64,000 nucleotides of DNA from Chryseobacterium sp. (GTDB lineage: Bacteria > Bacteroidota > Bacteroidia > Flavobacteriales > Weeksellaceae): the NCBI GenBank assembly GCA_031277615.1, contig JAITMC010000019.1, positions 1 to 64,000 of the forward strand. The letters run 5' to 3'. Below the pieces are notes generated by a model. It was given only the letters and a program-made list of their open reading frames with translations, was not told where the DNA came from and searched no databases. A program made the translations under genes and the position numbers. Shown in pieces: positions 32,668-41,500 of the stretch (position 1 is the stretch's first letter; each line of letters opens with the position of its first letter).

Positions 32668-33342
32668 ATGAAGATTTTGAAAATAGCAGCTTTAAGCGCA
32701 GTATTTGCCGCACAGTTTGCTTTTGCACAGTTTAAGCAGAGCCCTCTGCCGTATGCCTATAATGCACTGGAGGGAAATATTGATGCCCAGACCATGGAGA
32801 TCCATTATTCTAAACACGCCGCAGCTTATGTGGCTAATCTGAATAAAGCAATCGCCGGAACTCCACAGGAGAAACAGACCTTATTTCAGATCATGTCGGG
32901 AGTTTCCAAACTTCCTGCAGCGGTAAGAAATAATGCCGGAGGACACTACAATCACGAGCTTTTCTGGACGGTTCTTACTCCTGTAAAGAATACCCAGCCT
33001 TCTGCCAAACTCCTGAAAGCCATCAATGAAACTTTCGGAAGTATGGATGCTTTTAAAGAAAAAATGAGCAAAGCCGGAGCAGATCGCTTTGGTTCAGGAT
33101 GGGCATGGCTTTCTGTAGATAAAAACGGAAAACTCTTCGTTTCCTCAACACCTAACCAGGATAACCCACTGATGGATGTTGTGGAAGAAAAAGGAACTCC
33201 GATCCTGGGAATCGATGTCTGGGAACATGCTTATTACCTGAAATACCAGAATAAAAGAGCAGATTATCTTACAGCGATCTGGAATGTCCTGAACTGGAAA
33301 GAAGTAAGCAAAAGATATGATGATGCCCTGGGCAAAAAATAA
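32668..33342 (+). CDS. Exported Fe/Mn superoxide dismutase
   Basis: The 224-residue protein has a signal peptide cut after FAFA (residue 20), unusual for this mostly cytoplasmic family. The metal ligands are all present: His46 (MEIHYSKH), His96 (GHYNHELFW), Asp183 and His187 (DVWEHAYY). HYxKH is closer to the iron-type start of the family. The second-shell position after KH is Ala51 instead of the common His. It would remove superoxide in the periplasm. The small Cys protein B starts 3 bases after its stop, so they share an mRNA. Confidence 0.92.
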   Translation: MKILKIAALSAVFAAQFAFAQFKQSPLPYAYNALEGNIDAQTMEIHYSKHAAAYVANLNKAIAGTPQEKQTLFQIMSGVSKLPAAVRNNAGGHYNHELFWTVLTPVKNTQPSAKLLKAINETFGSMDAFKEKMSKAGADRFGSGWAWLSVDKNGKLFVSSTPNQDNPLMDVVEEKGTPILGIDVWEHAYYLKYQNKRADYLTAIWNVLNWKEVSKRYDDALGKK

Positions 33343-33345
33343 CCG

Positions 33346-33714
33346 ATGAATTTAATTTGCAGCATATTCCTCACCCTTTATATGGTATTCAGACCTCTGG
33401 TACCATTGGCGGAATATGCTGTAAATTATGATTATATTTCAAAGGTGCTGTGTATCAACAAAAGCAGGCCGGAAGTTCACTGTAACGGAAAGTGTTACCT
33501 CAGTAAAGAGCTTGCAAAAGCCAATGATACCGATTCTTCCCCTTTAAATAAGACCAAAAATTCAGGACAGAAAGTTCTGGATACCTATATTTTGTCTGAT
33601 ATTACAGCAGTTTCCACCGCGGAAAAAATTCCTTTTTCCAATTTTAATTTTCTCTACGAAACAGCGTATTCTTTTCTGTTTCTGAAATCCATTTTCAAAC
33701 CACCGGTTCTATAA
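33346..33714 (+). CDS. Small exported Cys protein B, paralog of the 31067 protein
   Basis: The 122-residue protein aligns with protein A from end to end: hydrophobic N-terminus, PLAEYAVNYDYISKVLC, CNGKCYLSKELAK, and the tail IFKPPVL. Cys36, Cys46 and Cys50 are at identical positions, and a further Cys is at residue 5. It begins 3 bases after the superoxide dismutase stop. The family is unknown to me beyond this pattern. Two copies within 2.3 kb, each next to redox or copper proteins, argue for a shared metal-related job. Confidence 0.78.
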   Translation: MNLICSIFLTLYMVFRPLVPLAEYAVNYDYISKVLCINKSRPEVHCNGKCYLSKELAKANDTDSSPLNKTKNSGQKVLDTYILSDITAVSTAEKIPFSNFNFLYETAYSFLFLKSIFKPPVL

Positions 33715-33860
33715 GTTGTTATTTCTGCGAAGAACGGCAAAAAGCTGCGGGAACCTTAAATATCCGTGGTTACAAAAATACCTTTTGCCAATAAAAAACT
33801 GAATGTTTTCACATTCAGCACCTATTTCTATTTCAAAAATTCAACTTAAAAAAATCAAAA

Positions 33861-34688
33861 ATGAAAATTTATCAGTTTTTATCATTATGCCTTACAGCCT
33901 TTATGCTGGCCGCTTTTACATCATGTCAGAACAACGATGATGAGGATGTTCAGGATACGGCACCGGGAAATATTCAGATCAAGTTTGAAAACGGATTCAA
34001 TAACATCGGAAATATTGTATTAAACCAAACCGTGCAGACTTCTGCCGCAGGACAGAAACATAGTTTTTCCACCCTGAAATATGTCATCAGCAATATCAGT
34101 CTGATTGATGAGAATGGAAATGAATTTAAATACAACGAAAACAATCCGGATAAAGGAGCTTTCATTATCGATCAGGCTGATGCCAAAGCAGGTGTGGTGT
34201 ATCTGGATCTGGATGGAATTCCGAAAAACAATTACCGGAAAATAAAATTCGGACTGGGAATCAGTCAGAAAGCTTATTTACTCGGACAGGACGGTCAGGC
34301 TGAATTCTGGAACCGGGCAAAGCAGAAAGGAATGTCCTGGTCATGGGCTGCCGGCTATGTTTTTGTAAAGCTGGAAGGAAAATACGGAGCCGGGACAGCA
34401 GATAAAGAGTTTATGAATCATACCGGAAATATGGGAAATGTAACAGCCAATAATACCGCTGATCTTTACCGGGAAATTACGTTGAATCTTCCGGTAACTG
34501 CCAGAGTTAACGGGCAGATCAGACCATCGGTTCACATTCTGGCAGATCTTAACCAGTTTCTGAGCGGTAGTAAAAACCTCACACTGACTTCTGCCAATGA
34601 TATGATGATGGGATCAGGTCAGCACCTGGCAGACGTGACGGATAATTTATCGAAAATGTTTAAAGTAGACCATGTCCATAATGATTAA
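33861..34688 (+). CDS. MbnP-family copper-binding lipoprotein
   Basis: The 275-residue lipoprotein (Cys22 in FTSCQNN) has the MbnP layout: IQIKFENGFNNIGN near residue 35, YVISNISLIDENG near residue 75, and the family's central KGMSWSWAAGYVFVKLEG with Trp160 and Trp162. In characterised methanotroph MbnP, a Trp is oxidised to kynurenine by the partner MbnH and takes part in copper binding. The partner gene overlaps its 3' end here. The protein is therefore a probable periplasmic or surface copper binder. No methanobactin synthesis gene is nearby. Confidence 0.85.
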   Translation: MKIYQFLSLCLTAFMLAAFTSCQNNDDEDVQDTAPGNIQIKFENGFNNIGNIVLNQTVQTSAAGQKHSFSTLKYVISNISLIDENGNEFKYNENNPDKGAFIIDQADAKAGVVYLDLDGIPKNNYRKIKFGLGISQKAYLLGQDGQAEFWNRAKQKGMSWSWAAGYVFVKLEGKYGAGTADKEFMNHTGNMGNVTANNTADLYREITLNLPVTARVNGQIRPSVHILADLNQFLSGSKNLTLTSANDMMMGSGQHLADVTDNLSKMFKVDHVHND

Positions 34689-35727
34689 TATATTATTAAG
34701 ATTAATTGTGGCTCTGGTTGGCCTGTTAAGCATTACAGCCTGCTCAGATGAGTTGATGCAGCCATTGGAGAAGGATGAAGCTTATCCATTGCAGTTTCCG
34801 TCGTACTTTCCGGAAATGAGTTTTGACAGCACTGAAAATCCTGTTACTAAAAACGGTGTGGAGCTTGGTCGTAAGCTGTTCTATGAAGGGAAACTTTCCC
34901 GGAATAATACCATTTCATGCGGGTTTTGTCATATTCAGGAAAATGCCTTTACCCATCATGGGCACAATGTAAGCCATGGAGTGGACGACAGAATCGGGAT
35001 CAGAAATGCTCCACCGATTCAGAATATGATATTTCTGAAAAGATATATGTGGGATGGGGTAATCCATAATCTGAATGAACAGCCCATTATCCCGATCACA
35101 GACGAAAATGAAATGGATAGTTCTATGCCGGAAGCCATTGAAAAGCTGAAAGCTGATCAGAAATACAGAAAACTTTTTGCAGCCGCTTACGGAGACGAAA
35201 ATATCACCGGAGAACGCGTATTGAAAGCGTTGTCACAGTTTATGGCAAGCCTTATTTCCGCCGGTTCCAAATATGACAGGTTCAGACAGGGAAGAGAAAG
35301 TCTTACCTCACAGGAAACCAACGGAATGGCTCTGTTTCAGCAGAAATGCGCTTCATGCCACAGCGGGGAACTGTTCACAGATGAAAGCTTCCGGAATACA
35401 GGAATGTATTATCATCCCCAGTTTAAAGATCCAGGCCGTTACCGGGTAACCCTTGATCAGAACGACTGGATGAAATTCCGGGTACCAGGCCTCAGAAATA
35501 TCGAATATACAGCTCCGTATATGCATGACGGAAGGTTCTACACGCTGGACGCTGTTCTTAACTTTTATTCTGATGGAGTGGAAGACAACCCGAATCTGGA
35601 TCCGCAGCTCAAACAGAATGGTCATACCGGAATTGCGATGAATACACAGGAAAAGCAGCTGATCATTGCCTTTTTAAAAACACTTTCCGACAAAAATTTT
35701 ATCTCTAATCCCCAATTTGCCGAATAA
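34672..35727 (+). CDS. Di-haem cytochrome c peroxidase-like protein (MbnH-type)
   Basis: The 351-residue lipoprotein (SITACSD lipobox) has two c-type haem sites, CGFCH at residues 83-87 and CASCH at 226-230. Between them lie typical CcpA/MauG segments (FLKRYMWDG, NEQPIIPITDENEM). ATG 34672 overlaps the MbnP stop by 17 bases; ATG 34681 is an equally good start and would still overlap. Family members reduce peroxide or, as MbnH, use a high-valent di-haem state to oxidise a Trp of MbnP. The tight overlap with mbnP favours the second role. Export to the periplasm is required for haem attachment. Confidence 0.9.
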   Translation: MSIMINILLRLIVALVGLLSITACSDELMQPLEKDEAYPLQFPSYFPEMSFDSTENPVTKNGVELGRKLFYEGKLSRNNTISCGFCHIQENAFTHHGHNVSHGVDDRIGIRNAPPIQNMIFLKRYMWDGVIHNLNEQPIIPITDENEMDSSMPEAIEKLKADQKYRKLFAAAYGDENITGERVLKALSQFMASLISAGSKYDRFRQGRESLTSQETNGMALFQQKCASCHSGELFTDESFRNTGMYYHPQFKDPGRYRVTLDQNDWMKFRVPGLRNIEYTAPYMHDGRFYTLDAVLNFYSDGVEDNPNLDPQLKQNGHTGIAMNTQEKQLIIAFLKTLSDKNFISNPQFAE

Positions 35728-36668
35728 TGAAGAAAATAATAATGATGGCTGGCCTGGTTGTATGGGCCGGGATCCAGGCTAAGACGGTGAATGACAGTTT
35801 GTATATTCCCAATGATTTAAACCGGATCTTGCTTGATGACTGTGATGCCTGCGGCTGTGCTGCCGGAAACGGCTCATCGGGCTTTGAGTCACTGCTGAAT
35901 CCCCAGTTTATCGGGATCAAATATTTTGCCCAGCATTATAAGGCGAAAGAAAATTTGTTTGTAAAAGACCTTACACAAGACCAGTATTTTAATACCTTAC
36001 AGCTTTGGGGGAAGATTCCCGTTACGAAAAAGCTGAGTGTGTATGCCAGCCTTCCGTTTCATTTTCATGAAAAGAAAACAGCCCAGGGAGATATCCGCAT
36101 CAATGGAATGGGGGATCTGAACTTGATGGGAATTTATCAGGTCATTCATTCTAAAGATAATACACATCAGCTGAACGGAGGTCTTGGTGTAAAAGTTCCT
36201 TTAGGAAAGTTTGATGAAAAAGGAATTTCCGGGGTGAATCCCAGTTTCCAGCTGGGAACGGGCAGCTGGGATTATCAGGCAGCCCTGAACTATAAATTTC
36301 AGAAGGATAAAGTAGCTGTACTGGTCAATACGGATTATACGGTGAAAACGGAAAATAAAAAACATTACCGTTTTGGAAACCAGTGGAACTATGCTGCCAC
36401 AGGGTTTTATCAGATTAGAGGAAATGAAAAGACCGTTTTTTCTGTTAAAGCAGGATTTCAGGGTGAAGTATATGCTGCCAACAGGCAATTTGATGAAATG
36501 CAGCCCCGGACTTCAGGAAGTGCTTTGTATGGGAAACTGGGCTTTGAAACCTCTTTCAGAAAACTCAGTTTGGGAACTGAACTCATGCTGCCTGCTTATA
36601 CAGATCTGGCTGGCGGAGATATAGAAGCCAAATCCAGATTCAGCATCTTTCTGAATATAGGAATCTGA
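35727..36668 (+). CDS. Outer-membrane barrel protein with an N-terminal CxxCxC motif
   Basis: The 313-residue protein has a signal peptide (VVWAGIQAKT) and then CDACGCAAGNG with Cys39, Cys42 and Cys44. The rest is a beta-barrel pattern: LNPQFIGIKYFAQHY, LPFHFHEKK and GLGVKVPLGKF, ending FSIFLNIGI. It resembles transporter-like barrels that often follow MbnP/cytochrome pairs in Bacteroidota. Its ATG overlaps the stop of the di-haem gene by one base (TAATG), so the three genes are translated as a unit. The Cys cluster could take metal from MbnP or outside and present it to the barrel; that is inference. Confidence 0.8.
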   Translation: MKKIIMMAGLVVWAGIQAKTVNDSLYIPNDLNRILLDDCDACGCAAGNGSSGFESLLNPQFIGIKYFAQHYKAKENLFVKDLTQDQYFNTLQLWGKIPVTKKLSVYASLPFHFHEKKTAQGDIRINGMGDLNLMGIYQVIHSKDNTHQLNGGLGVKVPLGKFDEKGISGVNPSFQLGTGSWDYQAALNYKFQKDKVAVLVNTDYTVKTENKKHYRFGNQWNYAATGFYQIRGNEKTVFSVKAGFQGEVYAANRQFDEMQPRTSGSALYGKLGFETSFRKLSLGTELMLPAYTDLAGGDIEAKSRFSIFLNIGI

Positions 36669-36702
36669 TTGATCTTTAAGATCATCTTCCATGTAAAAGA
36701 TG

Positions 36703-36736
36703 GGGCGGCTTCAATGTTTTGGAGCCGCCCGTTTTT
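36703..36736 (+). terminator. Terminator of the MbnP/MbnH/barrel unit
   Basis: GGGCGGCT pairs with AGCCGCCC across a 12-base loop and is followed by GTTTTT. It cleanly separates the copper island from the B12 operon. Confidence 0.82.
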
Positions 36737-36765
36737 ATGACTGGGATCAATTTTAATTTCTGATT

Positions 36766-36794
36766 TTGAATCTGTTAATAATTGTTTATCTTTG
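36766..36794 (+). promoter_or_regulatory. Promoter of the cobalamin riboswitch operon
   Basis: TTG at 36766-36768, an 18-base spacer and TATCTTTG at 36787-36794 match the Bacteroidota consensus. Transcription would begin close to the aptamer's first bases. Confidence 0.68.
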
Positions 36795-36800
36795 CCAAAA

Positions 36801-36965
36801 TCTGGTGAGCCATAAAAAGCGCTTAAAAGGGAATCCGGTGAAAATCCGGAACAGACCCGCTGCTGTAAGCTCCACACCAAAGTTTCTGAAGAATAGATCC
36901 ACTGTTTTTTTTAATGGGAAGGATTTCAGAGACGGAGTAAGTCAGAAGACCTGCCAGAAGATGAA
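36801..36965 (+). ncRNA. Cobalamin (B12) riboswitch
   Basis: The conserved core is clear: TGGTGAGCC, AAAAGGGAATCCGGTG, the AAAATCCGGAACAG segment, CCCGCTGCTGTAAGC, CCACTG, AATGGGAAGG, and the closing AAGTCAGAAGACCTGCC. B12 binding normally shuts off the downstream gene. About 117 bases separate it from the receptor ATG. There TGACGCT (36970-36976) can pair with AGCGTCA (37055-37061), which may be the switching helix that exposes or hides the start site. Confidence 0.93.
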
Positions 36966-37082
36966 CGTTTGACGCTTTCGTGGAATAAAGCTTAGGACAA
37001 CAATGACTCTGTGCAGGATAAACTGTGCCTGGTCGTTGCTTTCTTATATCCGTTAGCGTCATCATTATTCTGATATGAGCTA

Positions 37083-39113
37083 ATGGTGACAAAACTTACT
37101 GCTTCTCTGCTTCAAAAGGGGGCTATCACATTTTCTGTGGCAGCTTCATCTCTTGTATTTTCTCAGTCTAAGGACAGCATCCGGGAGAAAACGATTCTTC
37201 CTATTCAGATTTACAAAAAAGATTTTAAAGAAATTCTTCCGGCACAGATTCTGTCCGGGGAACAGCTCGAAAGGCTCAACAGCCAGTCGGTGGCAGATGC
37301 CCTGCGGTATTTCTCGGGAGTTCAGATTAAAGATTATGGCGGAATGGGAGGATTGAAAACCGTGAATATCCGGAGTATGGGAAGCCAGCATGTCGGTGTT
37401 TTCTATGATGGGATCCAGCTTGGAAATGCCCAGAACGGGGTAGTGGATCTCGGTAAATTTTCCCTTGATGATATGGAATCAATTTCCTTGTACAACGGTC
37501 AAAAAAGTGAAATTTTTCAGCCTGCAAAGGATTTCGGCTCTTCAGGATCTATTTATCTTCAGCCTAAAACTCCGGTATTTAAAGAAAATCAGAAAACAAA
37601 TGTAGCCGTTAAACTTAAACTGGGTTCTATCAGCTTGTTTAATCCTTCTTTCCGTGTGGAGCAGAAAATTTCTGATAAGGTTTCAGCCAGTTTCAGTTCA
37701 GAATTTGTTCAGAGCAGAGGGTTGTATAAATTCAAATACCAGAAGAAAAATGCTGACGGATCTGTTGCCAATGATACGGTTGCCAGAAGATACGATTCTT
37801 ATATCCGGGCCAAACGTTTTGAAACCGGTTTTAACGGAACTATCAATGACGGAAGCTGGAGTGTACGCGGCTATGGATATATTTCAGACCGTGGAATTCC
37901 TACGGCTATTACAAACAATAATTTCAAACCAAAAGGACAACAGATGCTGGATGAAAATTATTTTATCCAGGCCAACTTCAGAAAGAAACTGTTCCCAAAA
38001 CTGGAAACACAGGTGAAAGCCAAATTTGCATACGACTATTCCAGATTCATGGATACGGTTAATGTAGCGACAACGGCCCTTCGTATAGACAATACCTATA
38101 TTCAGCGGGAGCTTTATTTCTCTAATTCAAATATGTATTCCATTACAAAAGACTGGGATGTAAGTGCAAGTTTCGACTTTCAGTACAATAATCTGGATGC
38201 GAGCCTCAGGGATTTCTCATTTCCTACCCGCTATACTTCATTACTGGCTTTTGCAACTACTTACCAATGGAGAAAGTTCAAATTTCTGGGAAGTGTTCTG
38301 GGAACTTTTGTACATGAAAACGTAGAAAAGAATGCCAAATCTCCGGATAAAACAGAATGGACGCCTTCTGCATTTTTAAGTTACCAGCCTTTTGACTCAA
38401 AAGATGTAACGGTGCGGGCTTTTTATAAAAGGATTTTCAGGATGCCTACTTTCAATGATCTGTATTATACCATGATCGGGAATGTGATGCTGAAACCTGA
38501 GTACACCAATCAGTATGACCTTGGCTTTACCTATCAGAAACTCTATGACCATAAAGTATTTAAAGGGATTTATCTGAAAGTAGACGGGTATTATAACGAG
38601 GTGGAAGATAAAATCATTGCTGTTCCTACAAACAATCTGTTCCGGTGGATGATGACGAATCTCGGAAAGGTAAGAATTTTAGGAGCAGACGTGAATGTTC
38701 AGGCTGAACTGGACATCAATAAAGTAAAACTGAAACCTCTGGTAAGCTATACCTATCAGCGGGCCGGAGATTATACCAACAAAAAAGAAGATTATTACGG
38801 AGATCAGATCTCCTATGTGCCGTGGCATACCCTTACTTTTACCATGATGGCGGATTATAAAGACTGGAGCTTCAACTACAGTTTTATGTATACCGGGGAG
38901 CGCTATGATGCACAGCTGAATAATATCCGGGCCAACTACCTTCAGCCCTGGTATACCCATGATTTATCCGTTCAGAAAAAATTCAACTGGCATTCTCATC
39001 AGATCAAAGCCGGTTTAGAGGTTAATAATGTCCTCGATCAACATTATGACGTGGTAAGGAATTATCCGATGCCCGGAAGAAATTTTAAACTCATTGTAAG
39101 CTTTACATTATGA
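37083..39113 (+). CDS. btuB: TonB-dependent outer-membrane receptor, probable cobalamin receptor BtuB
   Basis: The 676-residue protein has a signal peptide (AASSLVFSQ), a plug with SVADALRYFSGVQIKDYGG and VNIRSMGSQHVGVFYDGIQL, and a 22-strand-type barrel ending in RNFKLIVSFTL. It lacks the SusC N-terminal features and no SusD follows. The cobalamin riboswitch just upstream and the DUF5074 lipoproteins downstream identify B12 or corrinoid uptake as its most likely role. The next gene's ATG overlaps its stop by four bases. Confidence 0.9.
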   Translation: MVTKLTASLLQKGAITFSVAASSLVFSQSKDSIREKTILPIQIYKKDFKEILPAQILSGEQLERLNSQSVADALRYFSGVQIKDYGGMGGLKTVNIRSMGSQHVGVFYDGIQLGNAQNGVVDLGKFSLDDMESISLYNGQKSEIFQPAKDFGSSGSIYLQPKTPVFKENQKTNVAVKLKLGSISLFNPSFRVEQKISDKVSASFSSEFVQSRGLYKFKYQKKNADGSVANDTVARRYDSYIRAKRFETGFNGTINDGSWSVRGYGYISDRGIPTAITNNNFKPKGQQMLDENYFIQANFRKKLFPKLETQVKAKFAYDYSRFMDTVNVATTALRIDNTYIQRELYFSNSNMYSITKDWDVSASFDFQYNNLDASLRDFSFPTRYTSLLAFATTYQWRKFKFLGSVLGTFVHENVEKNAKSPDKTEWTPSAFLSYQPFDSKDVTVRAFYKRIFRMPTFNDLYYTMIGNVMLKPEYTNQYDLGFTYQKLYDHKVFKGIYLKVDGYYNEVEDKIIAVPTNNLFRWMMTNLGKVRILGADVNVQAELDINKVKLKPLVSYTYQRAGDYTNKKEDYYGDQISYVPWHTLTFTMMADYKDWSFNYSFMYTGERYDAQLNNIRANYLQPWYTHDLSVQKKFNWHSHQIKAGLEVNNVLDQHYDVVRNYPMPGRNFKLIVSFTL

Positions 39114-40243
39114 AAAAACTCAACTTTTATCTGCTGGCTTTTTCCTTTTTCTTTCTGTTTTCATGCCGGACAGACGATTATGTGGTTCCCTCTGAAAAGG
39201 AAGAGGTGAGCACCGGCGAAGATACCCCCATTAAAGGTTTTTATCTTCTGAATGAAGGAAATATGGGGAGCAATAAGTGTACGCTTGATTACTTCGATTA
39301 TGCTACCGGAACTTATCACCGGAATATCTACGCAGAGATCAACCCGAATGTGGTGAAAGAACTTGGAGATGTAGGCAATGATATTATGATCTACGGAAGT
39401 AAAATGTATGTGGTGGTGAATGTCTCGAATAAGATTGAGGTACTGGATGCAAAATCAGCCAAACGTATCAAAACAATACCGCTGCAGAACTGCCGCTACA
39501 TGAAATTCAAAGGAGGAAAAGTATATGCCAGCAGCTATGCCGGTCCTGTTGAGCTCAACCCGAATTCTCCTCCCGGAAAAGTGGTGGAAATTGATACCAC
39601 TTCCCTGGCTATTGAGAGAGAGGTAGTGGTGGGATATCAGCCGGAGGAAATGGAAATTATGGGTGATAGGCTCTATGTAGCCAACTCCGGAGGGTATATG
39701 TATCCCAATTATGACAGAACCGTTTCTGTGATTGACCTTAACACCTTTACGGAGACCAAGAAAATAGATGTGGCGATCAACCTTCACCGGATCAAAAAAG
39801 ATAATTACGGAGATCTGTATGTAAGTTCGAGAGGAGACTATTATAATATTCCATCCAGCCTGTTTCTGGTGGATGCAGCTACAGGAACGGTTAAAAAAGA
39901 TTTCCATGTGGCAGTAAGCGGAATGACCATTGTAAATGACAAGCTGTATTACTATGGAAATGAATTCAATTACAACACGCATAACTATGTCAAGACCTTT
40001 GGGATTATTGATGTGAAAACCGAGCAGGTCATTGCAACCAAAATCATTGATCAGCAGTATGCCGATGAAATCAAAGCCCCTTACGGAATCGCGGTTAATC
40101 CTTATACCGAAGATATTTACCTTACCGATGCCAGAAACTACGTAACCACCGGTTATGTTTACTGTTTTGACAAAACCGGAAAATTTAAATGGAAGACCGA
40201 AGGCGGAAATATCCCTGCCCATTTTGCTTTTTTATACAGATAA
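39110..40243 (+). CDS. DUF5074-like beta-propeller lipoprotein, possible BtuG-type B12 binder
   Basis: The 377-residue protein has a lipobox ending at Cys19 (LFSCRTD). It is built of repeated propeller blades: GFYLLNEGNMGSNKCTLDY, IMIYGSKMYVVVNVSNKIEV, PEEMEIMGDRLYVANSGG and ITVNPYTEDIYLTDARN-like blades. In Bacteroides, BtuG is a surface propeller lipoprotein that binds B12 tightly on top of BtuB. Co-translation with the receptor (ATGA overlap) and B12 control make the same role likely here. Sequence alone does not show the ligand site. Confidence 0.82.
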   Translation: MKKLNFYLLAFSFFFLFSCRTDDYVVPSEKEEVSTGEDTPIKGFYLLNEGNMGSNKCTLDYFDYATGTYHRNIYAEINPNVVKELGDVGNDIMIYGSKMYVVVNVSNKIEVLDAKSAKRIKTIPLQNCRYMKFKGGKVYASSYAGPVELNPNSPPGKVVEIDTTSLAIEREVVVGYQPEEMEIMGDRLYVANSGGYMYPNYDRTVSVIDLNTFTETKKIDVAINLHRIKKDNYGDLYVSSRGDYYNIPSSLFLVDAATGTVKKDFHVAVSGMTIVNDKLYYYGNEFNYNTHNYVKTFGIIDVKTEQVIATKIIDQQYADEIKAPYGIAVNPYTEDIYLTDARNYVTTGYVYCFDKTGKFKWKTEGGNIPAHFAFLYR

Positions 40244-40256
40244 TTAAATCGGAAAA

Positions 40257-41465
40257 ATGAAAAAAAATACTTTACACACTGTAAAAGCAGTCCTTTTTTC
40301 TTCTGTTCTGTTAGGAATAACAGCCTGTAAAAGTGATAACGAAGAAATGGTGGAAGAAATCACCTTCCCTTCAGAAGTACTTAAGGAATCGTATACTATT
40401 GACAGACTTAAACTGCTGAATATTGACCCTGAAATTGAAGGTAAGCTGACCTGGAGCATCAATGATTCGATTATTTCAGAAAATTTGCAGCTTGATTTTA
40501 TAAGTTCTTTTGCCAAAACCTATCCGCTCACCCTGAAGGTAGAAGTAAAAGGAGCGGTGAAAACCTACCGGTCATCCATTATCGTTAATCAGGAGGCCAC
40601 CCCCTACAGTAAATATATCAGCAATGTTTTTGATTTCCGTCCGGCCATAGGGCAGTTCATCAATGAAATTCCCGAATATCTGAATGGAAATACGGAGGCT
40701 GATATGATCAGTAAGGCTAAGGAATCCCTCGTTGGCGGAAATTCCTCGATGATCAGTCTGGGAGGATATGGAGGCTACGTTACTTTCGGTTTCGATCATA
40801 CGATCCCAAATCTGGAAGGAAGAGATTTTAAAATTCTCGGGAATGCTTTCTGGGGCAATAATGCCAACGCTACGAGATCCGGATCATGCGAACCGGGAAT
40901 CATTATGGTGGGCTACGACAAAAATAAAAACGGAAAACCGGATGATGATGAATGGTATGAAATTGCCGGCAGCGAATATTTTAAGAATACAACCCTTAAA
41001 AATTACAGCATAACCTACTTCAAACCCAATGAAAATAAACCTCCCGTTCCCGGAAGTGAGTTTTGGCAGACTGATGTGGAGTACATCAGATGGCAGGATA
41101 ATAATGGGACTTCTGGATTTAAAACTAAAAATACCTTCCATGCACAAAGCTATTATCCTTTATGGCTTTCTCAGGCTTCTTACAGCTTTACGGGAACCAG
41201 ATTGAAGGATAATTTTTACGACCAGAGCGGAACGGGAGCTTATTGGGTAGGAACTTCCTATGATTACGGATATGCAGATAATGCCCCGAATAATGATGAA
41301 GCTTCCAATATCGATATTTCATGGGCAGTAGACCGGAACGGAAATTACGTAAAACTGCCGGGAATAGATTTTATTAAAGTCTATACCGGAGTGAATCAGG
41401 AAGCCGGATGGCTGGGCGAAGTGTCTACAGAAGTGGCAGGCGCTTATGATCTGCATCTCAACTAA
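40257..41465 (+). CDS. Surface lipoprotein of the B12 operon, PKD-like N-terminus
   Basis: The 402-residue lipoprotein (Cys24 in GITACKSD) has a short Ig/PKD-like domain (LTWSINDSIISENLQ to TYRSSIIVNQ) and then a larger beta-rich domain. Its segments include SLGGYGGYVTFGFDHTI, FKILGNAFWGNNANATRSG, GYDKNKNGKPDDDEWYEIAG (an EF-hand-like acidic loop) and ISWAVDRNGNYVKLPGIDF. Similar proteins are annotated as cell-surface proteins and occur in Bacteroidota B12 loci. It is 13 bases after the propeller gene. It may bind corrinoid or shape the surface complex; the biochemical role is unknown. Confidence 0.78.
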   Translation: MKKNTLHTVKAVLFSSVLLGITACKSDNEEMVEEITFPSEVLKESYTIDRLKLLNIDPEIEGKLTWSINDSIISENLQLDFISSFAKTYPLTLKVEVKGAVKTYRSSIIVNQEATPYSKYISNVFDFRPAIGQFINEIPEYLNGNTEADMISKAKESLVGGNSSMISLGGYGGYVTFGFDHTIPNLEGRDFKILGNAFWGNNANATRSGSCEPGIIMVGYDKNKNGKPDDDEWYEIAGSEYFKNTTLKNYSITYFKPNENKPPVPGSEFWQTDVEYIRWQDNNGTSGFKTKNTFHAQSYYPLWLSQASYSFTGTRLKDNFYDQSGTGAYWVGTSYDYGYADNAPNNDEASNIDISWAVDRNGNYVKLPGIDFIKVYTGVNQEAGWLGEVSTEVAGAYDLHLN

Positions 41466-41500
41466 GATTAAGTATCAATACATTTAAATAGTAATTAAAA

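Noticed and set aside
39455-40222. 255-codon frame on the minus strand
   Set aside because: It lies wholly within the propeller lipoprotein gene, has no start context or signal, and reads like a shadow of its repeats.
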